NCBI RefSeq assembly: GCF_002994745.2
Contig: NC_037090.1
Coordinates: forward strand, 19,022,001-19,086,000
DNA from: Rosa chinensis
Lineage: Eukaryota; Streptophyta; Magnoliopsida; Rosales; Rosaceae
Length of the DNA stretch: 64,000 nucleotides
Reading direction: 5' to 3'
Under the pieces are notes generated by a model. It was not told where the DNA came from. It saw only the letters and a list, made by a program, of their open reading frames with translations, and ran no database searches. Shown here piece after piece: positions 36,434 to 47,587 of the stretch. A program made the translations under genes and the position numbers. The number at the start of each line of letters is the position of its first letter. Within the stretch, counting starts at the first letter, position 1.

Positions 36434-39400
36434 GATTTTTTTAAAAAGTTCGAGGAATGGCCCAACTAAAAAGAAAACAAAGTGAGGAATCCAGAGAAGA
36501 ACAATCTGAAGAACAAAGTTCAGAAGAAACAATTGCGGAAAAGTTAAAACAGATAAAACGGAATAAAGTAAATGAGAGAAAAAGGCGAAAGCAGAAAACT
36601 GAAGATGAAGAAGAATCAAGTGAAGATGAGGAAGAAACAACTAAAGTTGAAGAAGAATCTAATGAAGAACAAGTCCGGGGTAAGAAGACGAAGAAGGATA
36701 AAAAGAAGAAAAGAAGAAACAGGGAAGAAACTGAAGATGAAGAAGAAGAATCTGATGGAGAAGAAGTTCCTGCCAAGAAGAAGAAGAAAATGGATAAAAG
36801 GAAGGCAAAAAAAGAGAGTACAAAGAAGAAGGAAGAAACTGAAGAGGAAGAAGATACAAAGGATGATGTAGAGGAAAAAGTCCCAGGGAAAAGGAAAAGA
36901 TATGTAAAAGAGGGTTATGTGCAATATCGCTGCACAATGATTGCTTTTCTGAAAACAATTGCAGAAAACAAAAATAACCTGACTGAAGGGACTTTAGAGC
37001 TGCTGCAGAAAACTCCCTTTGCAACGCTGATAGATGCATTCCATGGAGGTTCAATTAAAGAAAAGGATGCAAAGAAATCAGATGATTTAATCACACTTCT
37101 GCTACAAGCATACGACAGCGACACAGACCTTTTTGTGTTTGGAAACAGGAAATTCAGAATGTCAACAAGTGATATATCTATGATTTTAGGAGTGCCGGGA
37201 TCCGGGTTAACAGTACCAAAGAACAAAGAAGGGGCATACAAATCTGAGTTCGTGACTAAATACTTTGACAAAAAGAAGAGGATCAACAAGGCGGCTGTAG
37301 AGGAAGCTTTGAAGAAGGCATTGGCAGAAACTCCATAAACAGGGGAAGAAAAAACGAAACGGGACAAAAATGTTGCCGTATTAATACTTTTGAACCTTTT
37401 CATCAAACTCCTGTTCCCAAACTCTGGAGGAACAATATCTTGGGACTATAAAGAGTCTGTGAAGAGGTGGAAAGTTTGGGAAAATATAGCTGGGCAAAGG
37501 AAGTTGGCGACTTCCATAAAAAATCAATTAAACGAAAAGGAAAAGAATCCCAAAACATGGCAGGTTGCGTGATATTGGTGATGGTAAATTCCCGTACCTT
37601 GTTAAAAATTTGTTTATGCATCATTTTGCTGTCCCATAATTAACTACGTATGCTGTTGTAAGTACAAAAACTAGATCAGTGTCATGTCATTGGTCAAGTC
37701 ACTGGACAGGTAACTTGCCAGGTCACTGTTGATGTTACTTTCAAGTTTATGTCACTAACAATGTCACTGTTTGTGTATTTGCATATGTCATTGCTTATGT
37801 TTGTGATATTCATATTGCTAAGCAGCTGTTTGAAAAATAACTAACTAGTTTTCTATTTTTATTTTTTATTTTCCAAACAGTACTGGTTTTGCCACAAGAC
37901 GGGAGTAGTGCCGCCAATCTCTGGAAGAGAAACCGAAAAACACGGAATAAGAAAGTGGCAATTAAAGACCCTGATAGAAAAAAAAAAAAAAAAAAGGGAT
38001 TTCAACACCATGGGGAAGTTGAAGGTATGTTAATTTGATGTAGATAAACTAGGTCACTGGTCTTGTTAATGTTGTAGGGTTCCAACTGCTCAGGTCACTG
38101 AGCAAGTCATTGAATATGCCACTGCTCATGTTATTGTTATATTTTCATGTCACAGTGCATGTAACTTTACATGTCTGATTGTGTTGTTGTTTTATTTCTG
38201 TCACTGCTTATGTCACTGCCAACTTTTGTAATTTTGTTTCAGAAAATCTTTGATAAAGTTAAAGAAGATGCAGAGGAAGAAGATTCTGAGTCTAATACAG
38301 ACACAGAATGTAAAGAAAAAAAGAATGATGGGCAAGAAGAAAATGTTGAAACTACAACCAGTGGAAATATGGTGAAGGAGACTGTATCAAATGATAAACA
38401 GAAGAAAGAATTAGAGACAAATCTTCAGAAAAAGGAAGAAGAGCTAAGAGAGGTGGAAATAGAGAAAAAAGTCTTGGAAGAAAAAATAAGGAAATTGGAG
38501 AAAGAGTTGGAAACAAGAGAAACGAAAGGTGACAACATTAACAATGAGAAGATGGAGACAGAGATAGGAAAGAGCAATGAAGAGAAGAATGAATTACAGA
38601 CAAAGCTCGAGGGAAAGGAAGAAGAGCTAAGTGCTTTGAAAAAAGAAGTTGAGGAGAAAGAAAAGGAAATTGGCAGAATAAACGAAGAGAAGGAGGATAT
38701 GTTATTGGAAAATGAGGTGTTGCAAATTGAGAAAGCCTCACTGATTCAAAGAGTGAAGCAATTGGAGGGCATAGTAATGGCATTAACTGAGAAGTATGAG
38801 TCGCCAATAGCACGTCCAGGTGATGACAACGACTCAACTCCACCTCCCCCACCACCTAGCTAGTTTCCCTCCACCAAAATCAAAGGCCCCTTAGGACAAG
38901 CCAACTGACAGCAAGCACTCCAAAAACACAAAATCTCAAAGTGGAATTCAGGGAACTCAATCACAACCTACCGACTCCACAGCAAGCGGATTTGCGGAAC
39001 CTCACTCTACCGACAGAGGACATCAGTCACCACTTGAATGCCTTGCCCAAGTAGCTGCACAAGTTCATTCACCAACCTCTCCTGATGTTAAATTGAGAAT
39101 GACGGAAGATGCTTGCACACCAAATACTGCTTGGGTTAATGCATTGTTTGTGTTTCCACCTCCGGGCGCGTTACAAAATCCACCTCCAAGAAAAGTCCAT
39201 TTGGAAGATATGGAAGCAAAGCCACACAAGTATCAGATCATTGTATCACCAGAAGTTCAGCCTATTTTTGACGTTGAACTAATCAATTGCTGTCCTCATA
39301 TAGAACAAATAACAAGAGCTGAGTTCACCAAGCCAATATTAGATGACATATCAGGGCAGGACTCAGAATCTATTGGCCTCTATTGTTATGTGGTTAGAAC

Positions 39401-41293
39401 GAAGAGAAACGAGACAGTACAAAAAAAACATCATATTTCCTGGTGGGACGAAGTGAAAGAGCAAAGGCAGAGGATGAAAATGACCAGAATCAAAGCACTG
39501 AAAAAGAAAAAAGGACAGACAGCTGAACAGCAGCCAGGGCAGGAAGTGATACATGATTTGACAATTCAAGTAGATGACGACGAAGAAACAGAAAAAAGAA
39601 AAATTGAAGTCATAGATTGGCAAAAGCTACAACTGTACAACCTACTTGACATGCCAAATAAAAGCAAATTAGAGAAGTACTAGAACAAGGCAGAACAAAG
39701 GTAAAATTTCATGTTACAGCCCACCACCTAGTGACTTCAATTGCAATGTAGCTGGCATAGTCACTGGCCAAGTCACTGTTCAGATCATTTTCAATTGCCA
39801 TGTAGCTGGCCTAGTAACTGGTCAAGTCACTGTCCAGATCATTTTCAATTGCCATGTAGCTGGTCAAGTAACTGTCCAAATCAGTTTCAATTGACATGTA
39901 GCTGGCCTAGTCACTGGCCAAGTCATTGTCCAGATCATGGCAATTGAGATGTAACTGGCCTAGTCACTGGTCAAGTCACGGTCCAGATCATTTTCAATTT
40001 CCACGTAGCTGGCCAAGTCACTGTCCAGATCATTTTCAATTTCCATGTAGCTGGCCAAGTCACTGTCCAGATTATTGGCAAGTGAAAAGTAACTGGCTAA
40101 GTCATCGGACTAACACCGTTCTATGTTATGCAGCGTATTATTCTGGGAGGGAAAAGAGCCTGGAAGCGAAATCACAAGGGCAGATGTCAAAATGTTCATA
40201 ACCAATCAATCAATAGCAAACAACTAGATTGATTGCTATGGGGAAATATTGAAGGATGAAATTCAAAACGAAAGTTCACAAAATTTGGGAAGATATGCTT
40301 TTATGCATACCATGTGTTGGGTAAGTATGACGAGCAATTTCTATAAAAATTGAATCCTTATCTCTCATTCTTTGTTTATTTATAACTCGTTCTATGTATT
40401 TCTTTCTTTTTTTAAATAGTATTCGACAATACATTTAACTGTGAGAAACCTCCATCAATACTTGTGTGAGCCGCTGTTCCAAAACATGGGAAAATGCAGC
40501 ATGCTTTTCTTCCCAATTACACATAATGAAGAATTTCACCACACGCTATTGGTCTTTGACAAGGACATACCGCAATGGCTGCATTTTGATTCAATGAAAC
40601 CAAGAAGAGCAGGAACAGGGCAGTGCTTTAAAAGCATAAAAAAATTGGTAAGAAACTTCTTACTGACCATGTATCTGACCATGTAACTATCACTCACTAA
40701 TGTGTTAAAAAATACAGGTTGAAATGGTCGAGCTGTGGATGAGAGCAGTAAAAGATCAAGCAGACGATATGCTGCAGCAAGGCTGCCGAATGAAATTTGA
40801 CAAAAGTGAAAGCACTCACACAAAATTAAAGGTGGTTGAAAGTATTTTGAGCGATGATGAGATAAGAACAATAAGGTGGATAAAGGAAAATTATGACGGT
40901 GGAAGGATCCCCTTGAACCATGCCAGAATCTGCCCCCAACAAGACGAAGGATCGTAAGTCTATATTCAAAAAATTTAAATGATAACTTTACTGTTACTAA
41001 GTTGGTCAAAATCATTAACATGAAACTTTTTAATTGACAACAGATTAGATTGCGGAGCTTTTGTAATGTATTACATCGACAAAATGGCAAAAGAGGAGAA
41101 GATGCCAAACAAAGTCACCAAAGCTCAGATGATGAAATTCAAAGCTCAAATATTCAAAAATTTGCTGAACATAAGCAGAGCTGGAACTCAGCAAATTAAG
41201 AATTTTAGATATTTGTTTGTTTACTTCAGAAATTCAGAAATTTGTTGTTTAGTTCAGACTATGACTTGTATGGATCTTTTTATTCAAGATTAA
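36434..41293 (+). pseudogene. Ulp1/C48 protease-like gene, copy 2
   Basis: Same exon plan as copy 1: 36434-37583, 37881-38024, 38243-39700, 40134-40320, 40420-40647, 40718-40953 and 41044-41293. From ATG 36457, 293 codons are open (Glu/Lys-rich N-terminus, then VQYRCTMIAF, DAFHGG and FRMSTSDISMILGVP) to a stop at 37338. A long coiled coil follows (about 38260-38800). The block YCYVVRTKRN..ISWWDEVK lies at 39380-39470. The protease part keeps His in EFHHTLLVFD, Asp in WLHFDS, Gln in CPQQDEGS and Cys in LDCGAFVMY (codon 41051-41053). Further lesions: frameshift near 37460, expanded A run at 37980-37995, stops at 38863 and 39681-39683 (TAG where copy 1 has TGG), stop near 40225, and a shifted C-terminus after ISRAG. 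Protease motifs are intact although the reading frame is not. Confidence 0.8.
39720..40110. repeat. 12-bp-type repeat block in protease copy 2, intron
   Basis: Units such as AAGTCACTGTCC and ATGTAGCTGGCC alternate with AGATCATTTTCAATTGCC, giving a longer higher-order unit of about 60-70 bp. It occupies the intron homologous to the 33230-33830 block of copy 1. Confidence 0.88.
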
Positions 41294-41309
41294 TGCATCT
41301 TCTGAATTC

Positions 41310-41900
41310 ATAGGACAAGTCACTGACTTGGCCAGTGTCAAAGTAACTGGCCAAGTCACTGTCCATGTATATGGCGAAGTCACTGGCCATGTGAAGTCAC
41401 TGGCCAAGTCACTGTCCATGTCAATGCGGAATGTATATGGCTAAGTCACTGTTCATGTATATGGCGAAGTCACTGGCCATGTGAAGTCACTGGCCAAGTC
41501 ACTGTCCATGTCAATGCGGAATGTATATGGCTAAGTCACTGTTCATGTATATGGCGAAGTCACTGGCCATGTGAAGTCACTGGCCATGTGAAGTCACTGG
41601 CCAAGTCACTGTCCATGTATATGGCGAAGTCACTGTCCATGTAACTGACAAAGTAACTGGCCAAGTCAATGTCCATGTAACTGGCCAAGTCACTATCCAT
41701 GTAAATGAGGAAATCACTGGCCAATGAGTTGGGCAAGTGAAGTCACTGGCCAAGTCATTGGCAATGTGATTGTTAAATAACCAACATCACAAACTATGTT
41801 ACTTACACTTCACTGACAATGTATGTAACTGAACATGTAACTAATCATGTAGCTGAATATATAACTGGACAAAAAACATTAAAACTCTAAGTCACTAGAG
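41310..41900. repeat. 12-bp-type repeat block downstream of copy 2
   Basis: Long array including a near-exact duplication of about 109 bp (41394-41502 and 41503-41580) within the AAGTCACTGGCC family. Its right part (GTGATTGTTAAATAACCAAC near 41768) repeats the end of the copy 1 intron block near 33826, showing that this array was copied from the same source. Confidence 0.88.
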
Positions 41901-41936
41901 AAGTCAAAACCAAAATGATATTTCTATTTCAATTTG

Positions 41937-42135
41937 CAGTGTGCCGCTGCAACGCAACGGCAGCGTTCCGCTACCAATTAACAAACCAAAGTTGGTGTAG
42001 ATACTTCATTTTTTAATTGTCATTAATATTTGCAGCGTGCCGCTGCACCGCAAAAATCAAAAAAAAAATTTACAGCTAATTTTTTTATTTTGCAGCGTGC
42101 CGCTGCACCGCAACGACAGCGTTCCGCTGCCAATA
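41937..42135. repeat. GC-rich palindromic motif, three copies
   Basis: GCAGYGTGCCGCTGC occurs at about 41937, 42032 and 42092. In the first and third copies a partner CAGCGTTCCGCT follows about 25 bp later. Each copy is preceded by a T-rich tract ending in TTGCAG. A fourth copy lies at 35449. The motif can pair within itself (GCAGCG/CGCTGC). Its function is unknown. Confidence 0.75.
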
Positions 42136-42477
42136 ACCAAATCTATAAGCAGTGATCCAACTACAAGTCATTGAACAAGAAACTGCCAAGATAACTAAAA
42201 ACTAATGTCAATGGACAAGTCAATCTAAATCTAAAGAAAATGGTTATGTCACTGTACATGTAACTATTAAAAACATGTAGGACACAGAATACTGAAGAAT
42301 TTATAAAAGAAGAAAGCAGATACACTGTCTCATAGTCAAAAAAAATTGCAATGAGTAAGCAATTCTTATCATTTATTGAAAAAAATGAAAAATCAAAACA
42401 AAACTTCAAACTATATTGGAGTCACTTGCTATGTCACTTGCCATGTCACTGTTAAAGGCATGTAAGCATAATAAAAC

Positions 42478-44829
42478 CTATATCGGAGCTGTACAACTCT
42501 TTCTGTTGTGACCATCACATTTTCCGCACCTACCACACTTGATCATCCTGGTTTGCTCGCTCCTTTTTCTGAACCTCTTCTTTCTAGGCCTTCCCGGTGG
42601 TCTTCTAGTCAAAGGAGGCTGCAATATCACCGCATCTCTACCAAAATCATGCACTTGCTTCGAAATAGAGGGAAGAGGATTAATTGGGAAAGAATAAGTT
42701 TCTCGATATTTCTCCACCTTGTACAGCTCATTGACATACAAATACGGGGAAGAACCATGTTGTTGGATCACTACAAGGGCATGGGAACATGGGAAGCCAT
42801 ACAGCTGCCATTCTCCACACGAACAAAAGTGAGTTTCCAAATTTACCATGCTATTGTACTTCTGGCAGTGAACTTCATACACATAGGTATCAGACCTGCT
42901 CAATCTCCAATGCCTTCCGACTTCCAAATTCTCCTTCAGCTTCTTTTCAATCACCGGGCACAACTCAGAGAACCATTCTTGAGCATCTTGCTTCCGAGCA
43001 GCAATTGAAGCCATGGACTTCACTCTAATCCCATCATTAATATCAAGAATAGGAAGACTCTTCAAAGGCAACACCCAATTATTGAAAGACTCAGCCAAGT
43101 TATTTGTCATTTCACCAAATCTTTCGCCGTTAAAGTACGCCATACACCAGTTCTCCTTCGGAAGATCCTCCAGAAATTGAGCAACTATGTCGCCACCTTC
43201 ACTCCTCAAGATTTCCATATTGAACTCATACATCTCCGGTGTGCGAGAATAAGCACAACACATAAACAAGTAAGGAATCCGATCCTTAAGGTAAGAACTA
43301 GCTGGAAATTTGTCAGAAAGGTTAGCCATCAGATGTCTAAAACAAAACCCATGTGGATAATTGGGAAACACACTAGGGAAAGCACTAACAAGCCCAACAT
43401 GACGATCAGAAATGAACGTCACCCTCCTCATAGGGTGTTTTGCAAACTCTTCAGCCAAAACCTCAAGAAAAAATCTCCAATTACTCTAATTTTCAGAATC
43501 GACAATAGCATAAGCAACTGGATACAAGCCTGAACAGAAAAACAAAATGATGTCACTGTCATGTAACTGTTAATGTCACTGACCATGTCGCTGACATAAC
43601 TGCATATTACTTGACAGTGACATGGCCAGAGACATGTCATTCAAATCACAGAACATTTAAGTCATTGGGCATGTAACTGTCAATGAACATGTAACTGACA
43701 ATGTCAGTAGCAAGAAAAATAAAAAACTAGAAATAATGAAGGAGATTCAACCTTGATTGGCATCCTTTGCCAATGCAGCAATAATCTGCCCCTTGTACTT
43801 GTTGGTAATGAATGTAGCATCAATGAAAAGAATAGGTCTACAAAATTGGAAACCCTTCATCCATGCACCATAGGTCACAAACATACGCTGAAACCTGTGT
43901 GTTTCTCGATGAAACTCAACCACTATCCTAGAGTCGGGGTTTGACTTCATAACAGACTCATTGAACCAAAGTAGCTGAGAATAAGACTCAGCTTCATCAC
44001 CATGCAGGGCTGTTTTTGCCAACTCCATACCATACCAAACTGTACGATAAGGAACATCCAAACCATAATCACTCTTGATCTCATCAGCTATATCAATTGG
44101 CTTTTTGTTTGGATTCGCACGAATCTTATCAAGCACAATAGACTTGACAACCTTGGATCCCATCATCTTACTCTTCTGCAAACGAATCACACCATGACAA
44201 GTGTGAACATTAACCAACCTTTTAATCATAAAGAAACCATTAACCCTGCATAAATAAGCCTTCACAAGCCAATTGCAGCCCTGAGAATGTTTCTTAGAAC
44301 ACTGAGCAATAACACGAACCTTGTCATTTCTAACAAACTCATATGAAAAACCAATTTCTATGGCATACTTACGCAGCTTATCTCTAAACTCAACAACCCC
44401 ACCCTCAAACTTTTGGCCTTCAGAATGAATATAACTCTCCCAACCTTTCGTCATATAACTCTTCGATGCCTCTGCCCTATAACACCCCAAATAATCATTC
44501 TCCTCAAGCATGGTACTAGAATCCTCACACACTGTATTACTCACCACGCTTTCACTAATAGAAGGCAAATCAGTCACAAACACTTCAACGAAATCAGAAT
44601 TGTAACGAACCAAATTCCTAAAAATCATTCTCATATCAACTTCACTCTCTAGAAAACATGAACTAGAATCCAGAGGAATAATGTACCTCAACATGAAATT
44701 TCCTTGAATCAAATCCGGAAAACGAGAGCGTATTGATTTGCATAGGTCAACAAACGACCAATTATGCAACAATGGAACTGTCGCTGCTTCACCAGAATAA
44801 ATAAACTTGACAACATAGCTAGTATCCAT
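42478..44829 (-). pseudogene. MuDR-type MULE transposase, one in-frame stop
   Basis: Transposase gene of the 16.6-kb element. Two exons, 43752-44829 and 42478-43529, join in phase across a GT-AG intron to 709 residues. I start at MDTSYVVKF because the frame upstream is repeat sequence and an acceptor-like AG lies just before this ATG. Order: a PB1-like N-terminus; the MuDR domain (FRDKLRKYAIEIGFSYEF); the MULE transposase domain with acids in LFIDATFITN, FISDRHVGL and NNLAESFNNW, a complete DDE set; a SWIM zinc finger (FCSCGEWQLYGFPCSHALVV); and a C-terminal CCHC-like knuckle (CGRCGKCDGHNRKSC). The only lesion I see is a TAG codon at 43486-43488 between VDSEN and SNWRFFLE. The introns carry the element's 12-bp-type repeat. 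Confidence 0.85.
43540..43745. repeat. 12-bp-type repeats in the transposase intron
   Basis: ATGTCACTGNCC and ATGTAACTG units, again in plus-strand orientation although the gene is on the minus strand. Further units lie at 44860-44970 upstream of the transposase start. Confidence 0.8.
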
Positions 44830-45702
44830 AACAACTGCATAAGAATAAAACAAAATCACTATCCATGTCACTACTAAGAAAATCAACAGAATCAACACAA
44901 ACAAGTCACTGCCAAAGTAACTGTTAAAGCCTGAACAAAACAACAGTATTAAAAATGTAACTGGCCATGTCACTGATAAAAAAAACACAGTATAGAACAA
45001 ATATAGTACCGCAATAGCACAAAACATCATCAACAATTCAACATAGAATTGAGTCGACGAAGGAGAAGAACACAGTAATCCAAAACGAACAATTCAACAA
45101 TTTAACACAAACAACAAAAAAACACTGCAAAATCCAAAACGAACAAATTCACAGAGAGAAGGCTTACATATCAAATCAGAGAAAACCAGAGAGAGGAAGA
45201 AATACAGAGACCGTAACTAAGCACTGAGTCGACGAAGAAGAAGAACACAATAACGTGATCAAGACGAACACCGACGAAGCCAAAGATCCAGAAAAAGAGA
45301 AGAGCCGCGGAAGCTCCAAAACCACTCAAAACTGAGATTTCAGATTGTCGCAGAGGCACAAAACTAAATCGGAAGCTTCCAACGGAGAGGACGGAGAAGA
45401 AAAAATCTCGGAAAGAGATCTCCGAACAAATCGAATCGGAAGGTTTCTGATCAAAGGAGAGAGAAAATTTGAGCTCGTAGATTTTGAAATGGAAGGTTAT
45501 AAAGGTTTATTACTGTAGGGGCTGAATCGGAATGATAAAAATTAAAAACTGACATTTTGTAACATGACCTCATTATTCATAAGGACTAAACTAATATTAA
45601 TAACAATTCACAGTGGACCTTTCTATCAAGTGGAAAACTATGTGACCTTATTATCATTTCACTATCTAAAATGACATTTTCCATCATTTCCCTTATAAAA
45701 TA

Positions 45703-46270
45703 ATAGGAATGTGTATTAAGTAGTTTGAGTGTGTATTTGAAATTTCTCGATTTAAAACCTTAAAACGAGTAATGTTGTAATCTTAATCATAAAACGAGAT
45801 GAGATACAAGCGAAGAAATTATCGAAATAATTCCATTAGACTTTATCATCTTTTGGTTAAGGAAGGCCATTACGATTGCATCACATTTGAGTTATCTATG
45901 TCTACGAGGAAACCTTCCAAAAATGACCTAGAAGATGAAATAATATATTTTCTCTCAGAGGGCAGAACACGTGTTGATACCTAAAACCCTAACCCTCCTA
46001 TAGAAGCCACATGTCCAACAGGTGTCAAGGTCTCCAAGCAGTGTAGAGAATAGCGGACTGAGGCTTCGATTTTTAAGAGGAAACTTTAGATTGATGGATT
46101 TGACTTGCACGCCACTGTGGCCCCACCCTTCGCCGGAAAACCTAGAGCTGTGGTCATGAACTTGCTCCTCTCTACTCTCTTTTCTTTCTCTCCCACCTTA
46201 GCTACTATTAACAAAAAAAATAAAAACTAAGCCTCTACCCCTTAAAATCTGCTACTATATTGCACTGTTG
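45703..46270. other. Distal promoter region of the ABI5-like gene
   Basis: AT-rich to about 45790, where short words resemble the inverse of the sequence near 22.98 and 25.75 kb. It then becomes ordinary upstream sequence. A CACGTG G-box lies at 45968-45973. No gene seen. Confidence 0.5.
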
Positions 46271-46275
46271 CTTCT

Positions 46276-46283
46276 ATTTATAC
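46276..46283 (+). promoter_or_regulatory. Candidate TATA box of the ABI5-like gene
   Basis: TATTTATA within CTTCTATTTATACC, about 1.3 kb before the start codon. Because a 5' UTR intron is likely (donor-like GTATGT at about 46489 and acceptor-like sites near 47262 or 47316), the distance is compatible with a spliced leader. Confidence 0.45.
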
Positions 46284-47356
46284 CGAAGCTTGAAGAATCA
46301 GTACAGTATACTTCATTTTATAGATCTGCCCCAAGACTCAAAACACCGTCCTCGGATATTGAATTTCTGATACTTTGAGCTCAGATTCAAGTTGCTGAAG
46401 AACCTGCTGGTACCATTTCGTTCACTTTACTGAACCTGAGCTTTTACAAATTTACGGCGTGCATTTAATTTGCCTTCTGCAATAAGGGTATGTTTTGTTT
46501 GTCTGGATCAATTTGTTTCATTCTTCTTTTTTAGGAATCTTTGCCGGCATGTTTGCATTAAAATGTTGTTGAGATCTGAGACTTCTTCGTAAGTAACTTA
46601 CATGTTAATGAATTGCAACTAAACCCAACCTTTAAACTTGGGTTAGTTGCAGTTCTCATGCAGAATGATTAATTAGTTGATGTTATTACTCATTGGTTAA
46701 GCTAGCTAATTGTTGGAAGATTTTCGTATTCCTGATTTATTTGATTTATGGTGACTTTTTCTTTGTGGTGTATAATAGTTGAAAGAGAAATTTTAGTGTG
46801 AAGTGCTATACTGAAACAGGAAAGATTCTCTATGCTTTTGGCTACATTTTGTTCCAATTTCCTATTTTGGGAGTGTATAATTAATTGTAGATATTAGATA
46901 TACTTCTTGTCATTATTCTTTCAATATGGACCCCTTTACCCTTTATAGGCACGTGAATCTCTCCTGCTTATTTTTTTAGAAAATCTCTGATTACTCCTAG
47001 GTTAAATCTCAACAAGCTAGTGTCGGTGATAAGAAGATTTGCATAACATGATTATTTTGTATTCCAAAGGCTAAATTGGTAAGTTGGCATTGCAGCCGGT
47101 TCAGTAAGACTCGGCATACCACCGGCACGGTTAGTCCTTATAGTGCTAGCACTACCTGAGCAAGGATCCAGAAAGTCTAGGCTCTTTGTGTTCATCTTGA
47201 TTTAGCTATTATTTGTTTTCATTGTTTTTGTTATAAGTAATTTTCTTCTAATTGATTGAAGGATGAAATTTTGTGTTTTTGTTTCGGTTATGGACAGTTA
47301 TATGTTTGTTTGTAGAAACTAATGTATCAGTGGGAATAACAGTGAAGCAACTCGAT

Positions 47357-47362
47357 CACGTG
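47357..47362 (+). promoter_or_regulatory. G-box (CACGTG) upstream of the ABI5-like gene
   Basis: One of three CACGTG sites before the coding region; the others are at 45968-45973 and 46950-46955. Group A bZIP factors bind ACGT-core elements of this kind, so self-regulation or ABA regulation is plausible. The site is seen; the function is inferred. Confidence 0.45.
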
Positions 47363-47587
47363 CAGCACAAACTCAAGGCATCGGGTCTGAGCCTCGCACA
47401 GCTCTCTCTTTATGATTGGAGCGTACACTGTTGTCATTTCTCTTCAAACGGATAGTGATCATCCTGAAGATTATATGTAATATATCTATTCCTTGCAACA
47501 CCCACAAGCACTGCATAGTCCTTGCGCTCTTCTGCTTCCAGTAAACCTCTTGATCATCAGCCCTATCAGAATTCTGAAAAACCACAT

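Larger units (their letters stand above)
29138..45693. mobile_element. Large Mutator-like element of KI-MULE type (16.6 kb)
   Basis: The ends are GGGATAATGATAAAAAAGGT (left) and, in inverse, AGGGAAATGATGGAAAATGT (right). Degenerate inverted similarity continues for about 100 bp (ATGATAATTTAGGTCAC versus ATGATAATAAGGTCAC). A perfect 9-bp duplication TATAAAATA lies at 29129-29137 and 45694-45702. Inside are a MuDR-type transposase gene (-) reading inward from the right and two tandem Ulp1-protease-like genes (+) reading inward from the left. A MULE carrying a Ulp1-like gene is the architecture of the KI (Kaonashi) MULEs of Arabidopsis. Having two Ulp1 copies and introns filled with a 12-bp-type repeat is, to my knowledge, unusual. 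All three genes have in-frame stops, so the copy is probably not autonomous. Confidence 0.82.

Noticed and set aside
47522..47587. Upstream extension of the ABI5-like reading frame to 47522
   Set aside because: The codon at 47522 is TTG, not ATG, and follows a TAG. The first ATG in frame is 47588.
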